Source: Protula sp. h YS-2021 (taxonomy: Eukaryota > Annelida > Polychaeta > Sabellida > Serpulidae). Taken from it: a stretch of 64,000 nucleotides of DNA. The number at the start of each line of letters is the position of its first letter. Position 1 is the stretch's first letter. The stretch covers positions 49,128,673 to 49,192,672 of the forward strand of contig OX457026.1 in the NCBI GenBank assembly GCA_949752745.1, read 5' to 3'. Below are positions 1 through 11,850 of this stretch, one piece after another. The translations under genes were made by a program, and so were the position numbers. The notes beneath the pieces are model-generated. The model searched no databases and was not told the DNA's origin. It saw only the letters and a list, made by a program, of their open reading frames with translations.

Positions 1-56
1 ACACACACACACAGAACGACCAACACTATATGTCTCCCCTTGGTCGGGGAGACATA
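1..56. repeat. End of an interspersed element with AC tract and palindromic terminus
   Basis: An AC microsatellite (1-12) is followed by a perfect 9-bp stem, TGTCTCCCC (31-39) and GGGGAGACA (46-54), around a 6-base loop. The same arrangement closes the element at 18,001-18,062, and the same terminal motif starts and ends the element at 51,006-51,759. The left part lies outside the window. Confidence 0.6.
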
Positions 57-63
57 ACTAGAA

Positions 64-890
64 GGCAACGAGGATATCACAACCTTTCCTTAAATATTCA
101 AGAAAGTAAGACGATTATTTAAGATTTTACTCGAAATTGTTCCCGCATTTTTCCGAATTACGAAAAAACAACAATAACCAAGTAAGTACCAATGACTACT
201 CGATTTAACCACAATTTCAAGACAACAAGGCGATTTCTCTTATGTGAGTTATGATTTTACCGATATATTTTGGTTCGCGCCAATTTTTGGCCAATCACTA
301 AAGAAGTAATGGCCGGGTACACAGTTATACCTCCTACCTATACTTCAAGTTTCAACAGAGTAACGCTATTTTCCTCGAGTTAGATTTTACGATTTGGTTG
401 TTTGTTTGGTGTTTAAAGTCCCGTTCACCAACTAAGACGGATATATTAGGATGCATTTTCGGAAGAAACAAGTGGGAGAAAAGAAGGAAGAATGAAGAAA
501 TAGTAAAAGAAGAGTTACAAAGAAAGAAATGCCGATTTACGAAAAATTGGGCTATTTTCATAAAAAAAGACAGTATGGACATCAGTGAAGATTTTACTTA
601 TTTTTACCTATTTTTGATCACATTTCTCCCAAATTTTGGCTAATCACGATTTTAATGATATTTTTTATTTTTGCAAAAATTTCTGCCATTTTTCGGCAAA
701 CGGCCAAAACAAATAACAGCCAGGTGGACACTTATGCACTCTACCTTCCACCAAAGTTTTACAGCGTTTTCATGAAAACCATAGGTGACAAATTTTCAAG
801 AAAATTGTTTTGGCTAATATTTCCGCCAACATCTACCGAATTGCCAAAAAAAAGACAATCGTAGATTGCACATCCCCCGCCGCGCTCATC
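64..890. other. No gene seen
   Basis: AT-rich sequence without a recognisable gene. Open frames here are short and show no known domain. Phrases such as 'ccaattttTGGCcaat' recur in other repeats of the window, so this is probably old repeat-derived DNA. Confidence 0.4.
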
Positions 891-896
891 TACGAC

Positions 897-1290
897 AAAG
901 TCTAAATTGTCAAAAACTCGCCAAAATTACATTACATTTTTAGAAGAAATCGAAAATTAACCTGACGTTGCACAACTACACGTTATATACTTTCAACCTG
1001 TAGGGTTTTGTTGGTCTACGGTGAATAGTAACAAAGATACAGCCTGTGCAAACTTGTTCTGAACAACGAAGTCCAAATTTTTCAAAAATCGCCAAAATTA
1101 CACGTTTAAAGAAATCGAAAAACAACCTGACGTTGCACAACTACACGTTATATACTTTCTACCCGTTTTATTTGTCTACGGCGAATAGTAACAAAGATAT
1201 AGCCTGGACAAACTTGTCTGAAATACAACGAGGTACCCTCAGTAAAGGACTAAGCCCAAACATTTCAAAAGTCCATAACTGTTACATTTC
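897..1290. repeat. 166-bp tandem repeat, two full units and part of a third
   Basis: The phrase CCTGACGTTGCACAACTACA occurs at about 961 and again at 1,127, a 166-bp period. Each unit ends with 'AATAGTAACAAAGATA'. A third unit starts near 1,225 and runs into the assembly gap. A related repeat with the phrase 'TTGCTTCCGATGAA' is at 29,130-29,560. Confidence 0.7.
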
Positions 1291-1300
1291 TCGATGAAAT

Positions 1301-1500
1301 NNNNNNNNNNNNNNNNNNNNNNNNNNNNNNNNNNNNNNNNNNNNNNNNNNNNNNNNNNNNNNNNNNNNNNNNNNNNNNNNNNNNNNNNNNNNNNNNNNNN
1401 NNNNNNNNNNNNNNNNNNNNNNNNNNNNNNNNNNNNNNNNNNNNNNNNNNNNNNNNNNNNNNNNNNNNNNNNNNNNNNNNNNNNNNNNNNNNNNNNNNNN
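1301..1500. other. Assembly gap (200 N)
   Basis: Exactly 200 unknown bases, probably a scaffolding gap of nominal size. It lies at the edge of a tandem repeat, a common reason for assembly breaks. Any open frame across it is meaningless. Confidence 0.98.
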
Positions 1501-1572
1501 CCGTAATACTTCAATTTCCATTTTACATTTTCTTTTTACTGAAATAGAAGATTAATTTCTGCAAACATAACT

Positions 1573-1990
1573 AGAGCAGTGTGCATAGCCCACATATTCC
1601 CCACCGGCCCCCCATCAGTTAAACACGGCCATCAATAGTCAATCAAGAATTGTAATTTTTCAAGTCCAGTTGGTGCATTTTCCCTGGACGAACCACGCCC
1701 ATTTACAATACCGATCTGTGTTTGTTCCCATAGAACCAAGTTTCATTAAAATCCCTGCAGTTGTTCTTGAGATATCTTGTAAACAAACTCATTCCGATGC
1801 TGAATAATTTCCAGGATTTGGTAAAATTTCAAAGTCCATTTGGTTCATTTTCCTTGGGCCAACCTAACTATTTACAATACCAATCTTTGTTAGTGCCCGC
1901 AGAAGCTACACACCAAGTTTCATTAAAATCCTTGCAGATGTTCTTGAGATATCGTGTTAACAATATTCAATCAAGAGCTGTATTTTTATT
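1573..1990 (-). repeat. Interspersed repeat family R1, copy 1
   Basis: Shares long phrases with 28,392-28,674 and 61,253-61,522 on the opposite strand: the CTAGAGCAGTGTGCATAG end, the 'gttaaacacggccatcaat' stretch, and 'caagtttcattaaaatcc'. The central part is tandemly doubled (about 1,640-1,790 and 1,800-1,975). The gap lies just upstream. Confidence 0.65.
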
Positions 1991-2489
1991 GTTGGAATAA
2001 ATCATAATTCACTGCAAAAATTCAAAGATTTAACAAAATCATACACGGAAATAACCACACAAATGTTCCAAATTCGCAATATCAAATTATATTGAATGCC
2101 GTATTACTTACAATTAGAATTCTGAAGCAAATAACAAACAGATATTTTTGGCAGGCTATTTAGTGGGAAAATTGAATTTGCATTTCCCTGTTCATTAAAA
2201 TGTCCGTAGTTCATTACTGAATAACCCATTAAATTCTGAGTTTTAAAAAAGCATTTGTATTTTCAGTTTTTTTTTTCTAAGGAAAGAAAATAAGTTGTTA
2301 AAACAATCTGCAACCTAAAATGATGAAATGACGAAAGATTTCGACTTCTGTGGCATTCGATTTATCGGTAGTTACGGAATAGCCCATAAAAGATCTGGTT
2401 TCTTATTTGCTTTAGAATTCTTAATTTAAATAACACCGTATTACTATATTTTTAACCATAATGCATTCCTCGCACCAAACTCCCCCCTT

Positions 2490-2525
2490 CCCAGCCCCAA
2501 CCCCCCCCCCCCCGCCCCCCCCCCA
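2490..2525. repeat. Poly-C tract
   Basis: A run of cytosines interrupted once by G, between AT-rich flanks. Similar long C runs occur at 16,611-16,633 and 39,008-39,262. Confidence 0.8.
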
Positions 2526-2749
2526 AAAAAATCATGTGTTCCTTACCCACATCTCCAGCGTGGGTCCACGTCATAAATCCTTCACAAATCTTTAAAAAAA
2601 ACTAACGCGCTGTCGGAAAAAATAGGTGCACTGTACTTTTGTGACCATTTCAGAAATGCATTCTCATTTTCGTTTCCTCAAGCACCTCCCTAATTCAACT
2701 GTGTCATATTTCTCAGCATAAACATGCAAACAATGTGTTTAAATTTCCC

Positions 2750-3850
2750 ACACTACAGCCTGTTATAGCACATGAAGACCTCATGATACACCACAACTAA
2801 CATGAACCCTGACTGAGTGACAGGTCACGTAATTGCTGTCGGTGACTAAGACAGAAAAAGTGCCACTTGCAGGCAATGGAAAAAACAGAAACCGATCGAC
2901 AGTTGTGTTCTCACTTCTTTCAAGTACAGTACCTGTCTAAAGCACGCAAGAACATTTGGAAATCTTCTGGAAAACATTAAAATCTCAAGTGTATTTTATC
3001 ACTGCTTCGTTAACGTAGCAGTCAACAAAGCGGGGAAGGTAGGGGGAGGGGTTACATTCAACGACTGCACTTTATACCACATAATATTTTACGTAATGAC
3101 ATCATACGCATTTCTTAATTTGCTGTGCGGCTTATAAAAAGGAATAACTATACCAAGTTTGCAGTCGATCCGCAAAATATATCACAAACTAATTTTACGT
3201 GATGACATCACACGAATTCCTGAATAACCCATACGAACTCAAAGCTTAACAAACACCGTGCAACTTATCCAAAAATTAACTACACGAAGTCTGAACTCGA
3301 TCCGACTCTTTTATCGGGTTATTTTGCTAAAGATGGATACATATTTTGCGTAGTCATATGCCGTCGTTGATTCTTGCACGTCCGACAAAACTCGACCGAA
3401 TCTTCTGAATCTAAATCCCAGAGTTCCGATGTTCATCGGTCAAAAATCTTGAAAATACGATTTCTGTGGAATGACGTCACATTCCTTCCTTAATTTCACC
3501 ACAGATGTAAATAGTTGAAAGAGCCGTTCGGCTGACCCAAAGAATATCACTACAAAGAATGAAGTGAATATAACTTTCCTTTGTCGAAATATTTTGGACA
3601 CAAAACTGTGTTCACAATATTACATATATTTTATGTAATGGCATCATATGGGGTCATCGTGACAAAGTTTGAAAGAATCTTTCCAACTAATCAGCAACAA
3701 TCCGGCCACATTTAGAGGATCTCTGATGTTGAGTCACTGAAGTCTTGCAAATATGATTTTGACGTAATGAGGTCATACATTTCGCCTCAGGCGTCAAAAG
3801 TAGATAGAGCTGTTCGATGGACCCAAGAACATCCAAACAAAGTTTGAAGT
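2750..3850. repeat. Divergent copy of the TGACGTCA-rich repeat R2
   Basis: Shares its order of phrases with 16,990-18,062: 'ccacaact..ca..gac.ctgactgagtg' near the left end, then several units containing 'acgtaatgacatcat' or 'aatgacgtcac', 'agttgaaagagccgttcg.ctgaccca' and 'gatgtt.ag'. This copy is more degraded, and most CRE-like palindromes have become TGACATCA. No coding function is seen. Confidence 0.5.
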
Positions 3851-4117
3851 CCATAAGTAGAAACTGGGCATCTTATTTTTTTTACCATCAAATGCAGTCT
3901 CTTCAAAAAAGACACGTGCTAAACCGCATTTCTCTCATTATCAACGCCTGGCAAGCTATCTACACAGTTTTTCTTGCAGCCATGTATGATGTCACTGTTA
4001 AAAATCCAATGGTAAGCCTTGTTAAAATCTAATTTAGATCTAACAAATCCATCAAAGAAGCCCAGCAAGTTGCGGTGCATACGTGCTGCCAGAGCAACAA
4101 AGCACGAACTGGCACCG

Positions 4118-4650
4118 TGCTTTTTTAGACCCCAGCCAAATTTTGGCTGAGGCTATTGCTATCGGTTAATCCGTCCGTCCGTTACTATTTGGGGTGCTAT
4201 ATTTTGTACGCACCAAAACGTTAAGTTTCCGTGGTCAGATCGTTTCAAATTTAACATAGTGAAAGAATGTATATTAAAGATGTACAACGTCAAGATTTCA
4301 GTTTGATCGACCAAAAATTGTCAAAATTATGGCCCTCTGAACTTAGGCAATTTTTCGTGTATTGCACTAATACTTTGCTCTAATACTTTTTAGCAAAACT
4401 ACCTTCATGCAAAAATTTAACGAAATTTGTAAGAGTAGGCTTTTTTCGCGAAGGCTGTGATCGGTCCGCGAAATTGGCGAAAATTGGCGAATTGCTATAA
4501 TAAAATAATGAGCATTTGTCCCACTGAGCGGGCCATATTTTCACAAAATTTTAGTGCGATCCGATGAAAACTGACACAGGAGTACAGACGGACGGACAAC
4601 AGAGCCCCTTATGATGGGCATAGCTCACATGGACAAAGATCACCTGTGCT
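4118..4650. mobile_element. Non-autonomous repeat with terminal hairpin and 'CCGTCCGTCC' end
   Basis: Begins near 'gtgcttttttagac' with a hairpin (CAGCCAAAA/TTTTGGCTG, about 4,134-4,151) and a run of TCCGTCCGTCCG. It ends near 'ACAGACGGACGGACAACAG' and 'cacctgtgctaaaag'. The interior has no open frame. This is the usual plan of short non-autonomous elements in this window. Exact boundaries and the element class are unclear. Confidence 0.45.
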
Positions 4651-4659
4651 AAAAGTAAA

Positions 4660-5380
4660 AGCGAACAAAGCCAAAAAAAAATCGGCCAAAATTTCGCTAC
4701 CAAAGCGCCAAGATTTGGTGCACCGCCAAAAAGATTACAGAACTCGACTCAGGCGCAGTGAAGGTACTTGAGCTGAAAAGTGCTTGTGAAGTCGGCTTCC
4801 GAGTCGAGAAAGCCGGCTGAGCTAAAATATACACCCTGCAACTTTTCAAAATCAAAAACAATACGCAATCCAAAAGCAACGTCAACCACATGTGCCTTTA
4901 CTTGCACAGAATATACAAACCTTTAAAAAAAACAACGAAAAACAACAAAACTGCAGGAAAGAAATGCCCAGTAGCTTTCATCTTCGGTTTTCTCGGTGTT
5001 CTTCAGTTACAAACTCTAGTTTTCACTGAAAAAAATAAAGAAATTACTCGATAAAAGAAGTATTTTGAATAAATGCCCGTGAATCTAGGTTATTAACCAT
5101 TACAAATCACCCACTTCACCCACCATTACAACTATGGTTAATAATCCTTTTGACATGCAAGTCTTTCGTCTTCAACTCTATGTCAACACTCGCATTAAAA
5201 AATTGCACCTTTTCAAGGAAAGGAGACTTGTTACCGAAAATGTGATGTTTCCATGTATCGCCATTTTTAGCCCTTGTCTCAGAATGATGGAAGGAGGAAG
5301 GGAAGGCAGGGGAAGGGAAAGACGCAAAATCGCTAACGAAATACAAGCCTGGTGTGTTAACTTCAGGAGAACATTCCTGT
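4660..5380. other. No gene seen
   Basis: No recognisable gene. Open frames of up to 125 codons on the minus strand (5,178-5,555) and 106 codons (5,116-5,436) overlap one another in different frames and contain no known motif. 5,390-5,480 carries the phrase 'ggccaatattgg.caaatcgccaaaa', which is found in the satellite of composite element A. Confidence 0.4.
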
Positions 5381-6098
5381 AACAGTAGTTTTTCTGAAAT
5401 TTGACAATTTTCGGCCAATATTGGACAAATCGCCAAAAGAATAAGCTGTGGGGACTACCTGGGGAATATCCCTGCCAAATGTCAATATAGTCGGACCAGA
5501 AATGCCGGATGAGTAGCATTTTTAAAAATTGTTTACACACATACGGGCATTTCAACAGTTTTTCTTTTGATTTTCCCGGGCAATCATACCAGTCCTCGGG
5601 GTGACTAAAACTAAGGACTAAAACGGGGGTTGTCCAATTAGCTTATTTTTATTTTTTAGCTTCGTATTTAAGGTACACATTTCCCTTCCGTTCCAAAAAT
5701 TAAAATTAAGATATTTCGAACTGGAAACTGTACGTCATATTTTCAAAAGTTATAACACGTAACGAATTAAATAAGGTAATTCACGGTTTCAAATGTGCAC
5801 GCTCAGTTGAAGAAATCTGCGGGATCACAGTGGAGATCAAACTTAAAGAAACAAATAAGACAAGAATGTCCAGGGACATTGTGACCAGCCGAGATCTAGT
5901 GAATCACGTATGAATAGGCTTGTACAGCTGTTAAAGAAGTGGCAAAAGTCCCAGCTTACAAAAAATGATAAGATCAATCATGAACACGGGAATTTCCCTA
6001 AAAATTTGGGTTTCAAAAGACGAGATGGCAAAAAGCTAACTAAATAATTAATTTAGCAACGGACCCGAACATAGACCACTAAATACACACAAGGATTT

Positions 6099-6165
6099 GT
6101 TTCCCAGAAATATGGGAAACAGATCTTACGTATCTCTAGTAGACTGGATAGTCTACTAGAGATAC
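6099..6165 (+). other. Two adjacent perfect hairpins in the 5' domain of element A
   Basis: Hairpin 1 is GTTTCCCA (6,099-6,106) with TGGGAAAC (6,113-6,120), a 6-base loop. Hairpin 2 is GTATCTCTAGTAGACT (6,130-6,145) with AGTCTACTAGAGATAC (6,150-6,165), a perfect 16-bp stem with loop GGAT. Element D keeps both (22,450-22,515) with some paired base changes. Element B has lost one arm of each by a deletion. Confidence 0.85.
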
Positions 6166-6373
6166 CTTCGAACAACGTATCGAAATTGTATCCACACACG
6201 TGTACGCTATGTCGGACACACACAATTATTTCAAGGAACAGAAACGACCATTGAATGGTGATATGATCAAACACATGTGATTACGTTTGCGCTTGCGTTT
6301 TGACAAGAAAATGCCGCGTTTAAAGCAGTATTACTTAAGTTTTAATCTTTTGGTATGTATAAGTTTGTGGAGC

Positions 6374-6925
6374 TTGCATTTCGAACCAGTGCGCATGTTT
6401 ATTTAACTCGCGTCAATGCGCGGATGGCATTTCGGACCAGTGCGCATGTTTATGTAACTTGCGTTGATGCACGATTATCATTTCGGACCGTTGCACAAGT
6501 TTATTTATTTAACTTGCGTGGATGCACGGTTTGCATTTCGGACCAGTGCGCATATTTATTTAACTTGCGTTGATGCGTGGTTCGCATTTCGAACCAGCGC
6601 GCATGTTTATTTAACTTGCGTTGATGTGTAGTTCGCATTTCGAACCAGCGCGCATGTTTCTTTAACTTGCGTCGATGAGCGGTTTGCAGTTCGAACCAAT
6701 GCGCATGTTTATTTAACATGTGTTGATGCGCGGTTCGCATTTCGAACCAGTGCGCATGTTTATTTAACTTGCGTGGATGCACGGTTTGCATTTCGGACCA
6801 GTGCGCATATTTATTTAACTTACGCTGATGCGTGGTTCGCATTTCGAACCAATGCGCATGTTTATTTAACTTGCGTCGATGCGCGGTCCGGATTTCGGAC
6901 CAATACGCGTGTTTATTCAACTTCC
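6374..6925. repeat. 51-bp minisatellite, about 11 units (element A)
   Basis: Unit of 51 bp with core phrases TTCGGACCAGTGCGCATG, TTTATTTAACTTGCGT and 'gatgcgcggtt'. Because 51 is 17 codons, reading frames stay open on both strands: the plus strand repeats a unit like FRTSAHVYLTCVDAR, and the minus strand one like MRTAHRRKLNKHAHWSE (139 codons at 6,501-6,920). These frames are treated as by-products of the period, not as genes. Confidence 0.9.
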
Positions 6926-6929
6926 AATT

Positions 6930-7570
6930 CGTCCAAAATTTATAGAAAATCTGATCAAAATTGAGGGAGAAGAAGTATTTTGAAAACTGGATACCAAAAC
7001 ATTATAAATGGCCCCCATTTGGTCAATATTTGGCGGATCGCCAAAAAGCTAAATTTTCAAAAGAATATTCGTACAAAATTTAAAGAAACTCTGATAAAAA
7101 TTGTGGGAGACGAAGCATTTTGAAAATTAGCAACCAAAAAATTATAAATGCCCCTATTTGGCAAATTTGTGGCGGATCGCCGAAAGAAGTAGTTTTTCAA
7201 GAGAGGCATACCTGGGGAATATTCGTACGAAATTGGAAAGGAATTCAATCAAAATTGTGGGAGACGAAACGTTTTGAAAATTAAATGCCAATAAATTTAA
7301 AAAAAAAAAAAACGTCTCACCATTTGGCCAATATTTGGCGGATCGCCAAAAACAGAAATAACTTTTCAAGAGAGGTCTGCCAAGAGAACATTCAAAGAAA
7401 GCATTTTGAAAATTGGCAACCGAAAAATTTTAAATGCCCCTGATTTAGCCAATTTTTTGTGGGCCGCCAAAAAAAATTCAAGAAGGACCTACCTAGGAGA
7501 ACATTCGTACAAAATTTTTAAAAAATCCGATCGAAAACTGAAGTAGGAGAAGCATTTTAAGTAAAAGTTT
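6930..7570. repeat. ~155-bp satellite, about 4 units (element A type)
   Basis: Units contain 'attcgtac.aaatt', 'gataaaaattgtgggaga', 'gcattttgaaaatt..caacc', 'ataaatgcccc' and 'ggcggatcgcc'. Spacing of 'attcgtac' (7,066 to 7,221) gives about 155 bp. The core resembles the satellite of elements B-D ('ggatcaaaactgtaggaggagatgcattttgaa'), suggesting a common origin. Confidence 0.8.
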
Positions 7571-7732
7571 ACACATGTACATACGTAAATGGGTACTGAT
7601 GTGATAAGAGCAGCTCGTAGTCGGCTGGTCTAAAAAAAAAAACGCTTGTAAAGTCGTCTGCCTCTGTCTTGACGGATTTGTAAGGCTTAAAACCTTTGTT
7701 ATGGTGTAATATTAAAATTCTGTTTATTACAG

Positions 7733-7890
7733 TAACTGCTGAAATGGATTTTCAAACCAAACGAACTATATACCCATACAAAGACATAAACATCATTCAA
7801 ATGTCGATACATGCGAAGAAAACAATGCAAGATGCATTATTGGAATGGGTTAAAGCGTCATCAAAATGCAATGTAAATGAACCAACAACC
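7733..7890 (+). pseudogene. Unrecognised exon-like coding stretch cut by element B
   Basis: A good splice-acceptor-like sequence (TTCTGTTTATTACAG, 7,718-7,732) is followed by an open frame of about 50 codons (containing MSIHAKKTMQDALLEWV) that runs straight into the start of composite element B at 7,891. After that the frame only continues with element sequence until a stop at 7,936-7,938. I do not recognise a family. It could be a truncated exon of a host gene or part of another transposon. Confidence 0.3.
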
Positions 7891-8135
7891 TCAACAAGTT
7901 TGTCCAAGGACAAAGTCCCAGCTTACGAAAAGCAATAAGGCCACTTCAGGCGTGCATGAGCAAGGAAATTTCCCTGAAAAATTGGGCTTCAAAAGACGAG
8001 ATGGCAAAGAGCTAGCTAAATAATTAATTTAGAAACGGACCAGAACATAGACCGATAAATGCATACAAAGATTTGTTTCCCAGAAAAATGGTCTGATAGA
8101 CTGCATAGTCTGCCATAGATATCTTCGAACAACGC

Positions 8136-10985
8136 TCGCATTTCGGACCAGTGCGCATATGTAACTTGCCTCGATGCGCGGTTCTTACTGACAAGTGCGC
8201 ATGTTTATTTCATTTGCGTTGATGTGCGGCTCTCATTTTGGAACAGTGCACATGTTTATTAACACTTGACTAGCCTTTGGCTTGCAAGGGTTATATGAAT
8301 TTGTGCTAGCAGCCGTTCGTCCTTTTTTTTTCTTCTTGACAGTTTTCCGATTTTTATGTCTTCTTCTCTGACACTATGGGCCCTAGGACCATGAAACTTG
8401 GGACTTATGAAGAGTTTGATCTGAACGTGTACATGTCACTTTGTATTTTCGTCTTCGATTTCGTTTTCTTTGTTAAAACGCGAAAATGTGAAAAGAGTGT
8501 ATTTTTTCGGAAAAGTGGGCATGTTTATTTAACTTGCGTCGATGCGCGGTTCTTATTTCAGACCATTGCGCATGTTTATTTAACTTGCGTTGATAGCGAT
8601 ACTTATTTTGGACAAGTGCACAAGTTTCCTGATGTTGCGTTCGCATTTCGGACAACAGTGCGCATGTTTATTCAACTTGCGTTGTTGAGCAGTTCGAATT
8701 TCAGACCAGTGCGCATGTTTATTTAACTTGCGTTGATGCGCGATGCTTATTTTGGACCAGTGCAAATGTTTATTTAACTTGTGTTGGCGCGTGGTTAGCA
8801 TTTCTAACTACTGCGCATGTTTATTTAACGTGCGTCGATGCGCGGTTCTTATTTCAGGCCAATGCGCATATTTCTTTAACTTGATTTGATGCGCGGTTCT
8901 TATTCTGGACCAGTTCGCATGTTGATTTAAGTTGTGCTGATGCGTAGTTCTTATTTTGAATAGTCATGTGTATTTAACTTGCGTTGATGGATGGTGCTAA
9001 TTTTGGTCCAGTGTGCTTGCTTATTTAGCTTGTGTCGATGTGCGGTTTGCATTAAGGACCAGTGCGCATTTTTTTGTAACTTGTATTAATGCTCGTTAAT
9101 GTTCGGTTCCCATTTCTGACCAGTGCGCATGTGTATTCAAATTGCGTTGATGCGCGGTTCTCATTTCGGACCACTGCGCATGTCTATTCAACTTGCGTCG
9201 ATGCCTGGTTCTTTTTCGGACTAGTGCGCATGTTTGTTTAACTTGCGGTGATCTGCGGTGCTTAATTTGGACTAGTTCGCATGTTTATTTAACTTGTGTT
9301 GATGCGTGGTTCTCATTTCAGACCAGTGCGCATGTTTCTTTGGGTTAAGTTGATGCGCGATTCTTTTTTCGGATCAGTGGGCATATTTAACTTGCGCTCG
9401 TGCGTGGTGCTTAATTTGGACCAGTGCAAATGTTTCTTTAACTTGTGTTGGCGCGTGGTTCGCATTTCGAACCACTACGCATATTTATTTAACGTGCGTC
9501 GATGTGCGGTTTTTATTTTAGGCCAATGCGCATATTTCTTTAACTTGAGTTGATACGCGGTTTTTATTCTGAACCAGTGCGCATGTTTATTTAACTTGTG
9601 CTGATGCGCAGTTCTTATTTTGAATAGTGTGCATGTTATTCAAGTTGCTTTAATGCGCAGTTCGCATTTCGAACCGGTGCGCATGTTTATTTAATTCATT
9701 GATGCACGGTGCTAATTTTGGTCCAGTGTGCTTGCTTATTTAGCTTGCGTTGCATTTCTTGCGTTGCATTTCGGACCAGTACGCATATTATTTAAGTCCC
9801 GTCGAAGTCCGACTTTTATGTCAATCAACTTGCGTAGATGCACGGTTCTCATTTCGGACCACTGCGCATGTCTATTCAACTTGCGTCGATGCCTGGTTCT
9901 TTTTTCGGACTAGTGCGCATGTTTGTTTAACTTCCGTCGATGCGCGGTTCGCATTTCGGACCATTGCGCATGTTTATTTAACTTGTGTTGATGCGTGGTT
10001 CTCATTTCAGACCAATGCGCATGTTTCTTTGGTTTAAGTTGATGCCCTGTTCTTTTTTTCGGATCAGTGCGCATATTTAACTTGCGTTCATGCGTGGTGC
10101 TTAATTTGGACCAGTGCAAATGTTTATTAACTTGTGTTGGCGCGTGGTTCGCATTTCCAACTACTGTGCATGTTTATTTAACGTGCGTCGATCTGCGGTT
10201 CTTATTTCAGGCTAATGCGCATATTTCTTTAACTTGAGTTGATGCGCGTGAATAGTGCGCATGTTATTCAAGTTGCGTTAATGCGCAGTTCGCATTTCGA
10301 ACCGGTGCGTATGTTTATTTCACTTGCGTTGATGCACGGTGCTAATATTGGTCCAGAGTGCTTGCTTATTTGGCTTGTGCCGTTCGCATTTAGGACCAGC
10401 GCGCATCTTTTTTTTAACTTGCGTTAATGCTCGGTTCCCATTTCTGACCAGTTTGTTTGTTTATTTAGCTTGCAGTTCGCATTTTCCACCAGTGCGCATG
10501 ATTATTTAACTTGTGCTGATGCGTGGTCCGCATTTTGGACCAGTGAACATTTATTTAACTTGCGTTGATGTGCGGTTCGCATTTCGAACCACTGCGCATG
10601 TTTATTTAACTTGCCTCGATGTGCGGTTCGCATTTCGGACCAGTGCGCATGTTTCTTTAGGTTGCGTTGATGCGCAGTTCGCATTTCGGACCACTGCGCA
10701 TGTCTATTCAACTTGCGTCGATGCGTGGTTTTTTTTTCGAACCAGTGCGCATGTTTATTTAACTTGCGTTGATGCGCGGTGCTTATTTTGGACCAGTTTG
10801 CATGTTTAGTTATCTTCCTTCGATGCGCAGTTCACATTTCGAACCAATGCGCATGTTTATTTAACTTGCATCGATGCGCCGTGCTAATTTTGGACCATTG
10901 CGCATGTTTATTTAACTGGCGTCGATGCGTGGTTGTTAAATCTGACTACTGCGCAAGTTCATTTAACTTGCATTTATGCGCTGTA
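8136..10985. repeat. 51-bp minisatellite, about 50 units (element B)
   Basis: Same 51-bp unit as 6,374-6,925. The spacing is exact at 10,579, 10,630 and 10,681 ('gcatttcg'). Units vary at the same few positions (FRTSAHVY-like plus-strand frame). A stretch of unrelated sequence (8,259-8,506) interrupts the array. Some units are shortened or fused (for example near 9,740-9,830). Confidence 0.9.
8259..8506 (+). repeat. Interspersed repeat R3 inside the minisatellite
   Basis: Nearly the same sequence occurs at 33,487-33,735, from 'attaacacttgac.agcctttggcttgcaa' through 'gaccatgaaacttgggactt' to 'gttttctttgttaaaacg'. It contains the palindromic AAGCCTTTGGCTT. Here it sits between two minisatellite units, so it inserted after the array had formed. 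Confidence 0.75.
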
Positions 10986-11847
10986 GGAGGAGATTCATTG
11001 ATTTTTTTTTCTCAAAAATTCCGAAAAAAAATCAAAAGTTTTCCAATTCACTCAAAAAGCACAAGCAGTATGCATGATCCCCTAGAGACGGCTCATATAA
11101 AAAATAAATGAAATCTGATTAAAACTGTAGGAGGAAATACATTTTGAATTTTTCTTCAAAAATTCCCCAAAAATTCCCTGATCGACTCAAAAAGCACAGG
11201 CCGTATTCACGACACCCTAGGCATGCCTCAGTCCCAAAATAAATTATGTCTGATCAAAACTGTAGGAGAAGATGCATTTTGAGGTATTTTCATCAAAAAT
11301 CCCCCCAACAATAAAAAATTTCAAAGTCGAGTCAAATAGCACAAGCCGTATGCCCGACCCACCTAAGGATGCCTCATACCAAAAAATAAATGAAATAGGA
11401 TAAAAACTGTAGGAGGAAATGCATTTTGAAGTTTTTCTTCAAAAATTCCCTAAAAACACAAAAATTTTCCGATCGACTAAAAAGCGCAAGCCCTATACTC
11501 GACCCCTTAGTAATGTCTCATACCAAAAAAAAAAAAAAAAGAAAAAAAAGAAAAGAAAGAAAGAAATCGGGTCAAAACTGTAGGGGCAAATGCCTCTTGA
11601 AGTTTTCTCTTCAAAAACTCACTAAAAATAAAAAAATTGTCCGATCGACTGAAAAAGCACAAACATATGCACGACCCTTTAGTGGTGCCTCATACCAAAA
11701 ATAAATGATATCGGATCGAAAATGTAGGAGGAGATACATTTTAAAATTTTTTCTTTAAAAATTCGCCAAAAATTCAAAAATCACCCGATCGACTAAAAAA
11801 GCACAAGCCGTATGCATGACCCCTTAGGGATGCCTCATACCAAAAAT
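10986..11847. repeat. ~145-bp satellite, about 6 units (element B)
   Basis: Units contain 'aaaaattcccc', 'ccgatcgactaaaaaagcac', 'aagccgtatgcatgacccc', 'gatgcctcataccaaaaat' and 'aaatgacatcggatcaaaactgtaggagg'. Spacing is about 140-155 bp. The same satellite follows the minisatellite in elements C and D. The array breaks at about 11,848 and resumes at 13,440. Confidence 0.9.
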
Positions 11848-11850
11848 GAA

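Larger units (their letters stand above)
5860..7625 (+). mobile_element. Composite Helitron/HINE-like element A (degenerate 3' end)
   Basis: Same plan as elements B, C and D: a 5' hairpin (AATGTCC/GGACATT at 5,865-5,880), the subterminal CCCAGCTTAC (5,949-5,958), a ~400-bp 5' domain with two further hairpins, a 51-bp minisatellite, then a ~155-bp satellite. About 65 bp of extra sequence separates the first hairpin from CCCAGCTTAC. No clear terminal hairpin is left at the 3' end; the last similarity is 'gctggtctaaaaa' near 7,620. The class assignment rests on architecture, not on an encoded Rep/helicase, which is absent. Confidence 0.5.

Noticed and set aside
1239..1521. Open frames across the N run
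   Set aside because: Artefact of unknown bases in the 200-base gap.
6501..6920. 139-codon minus-strand frame with Lys/His/Trp-rich repeats
   Set aside because: Same minisatellite read on the other strand; no start context, splice site or conserved ends.
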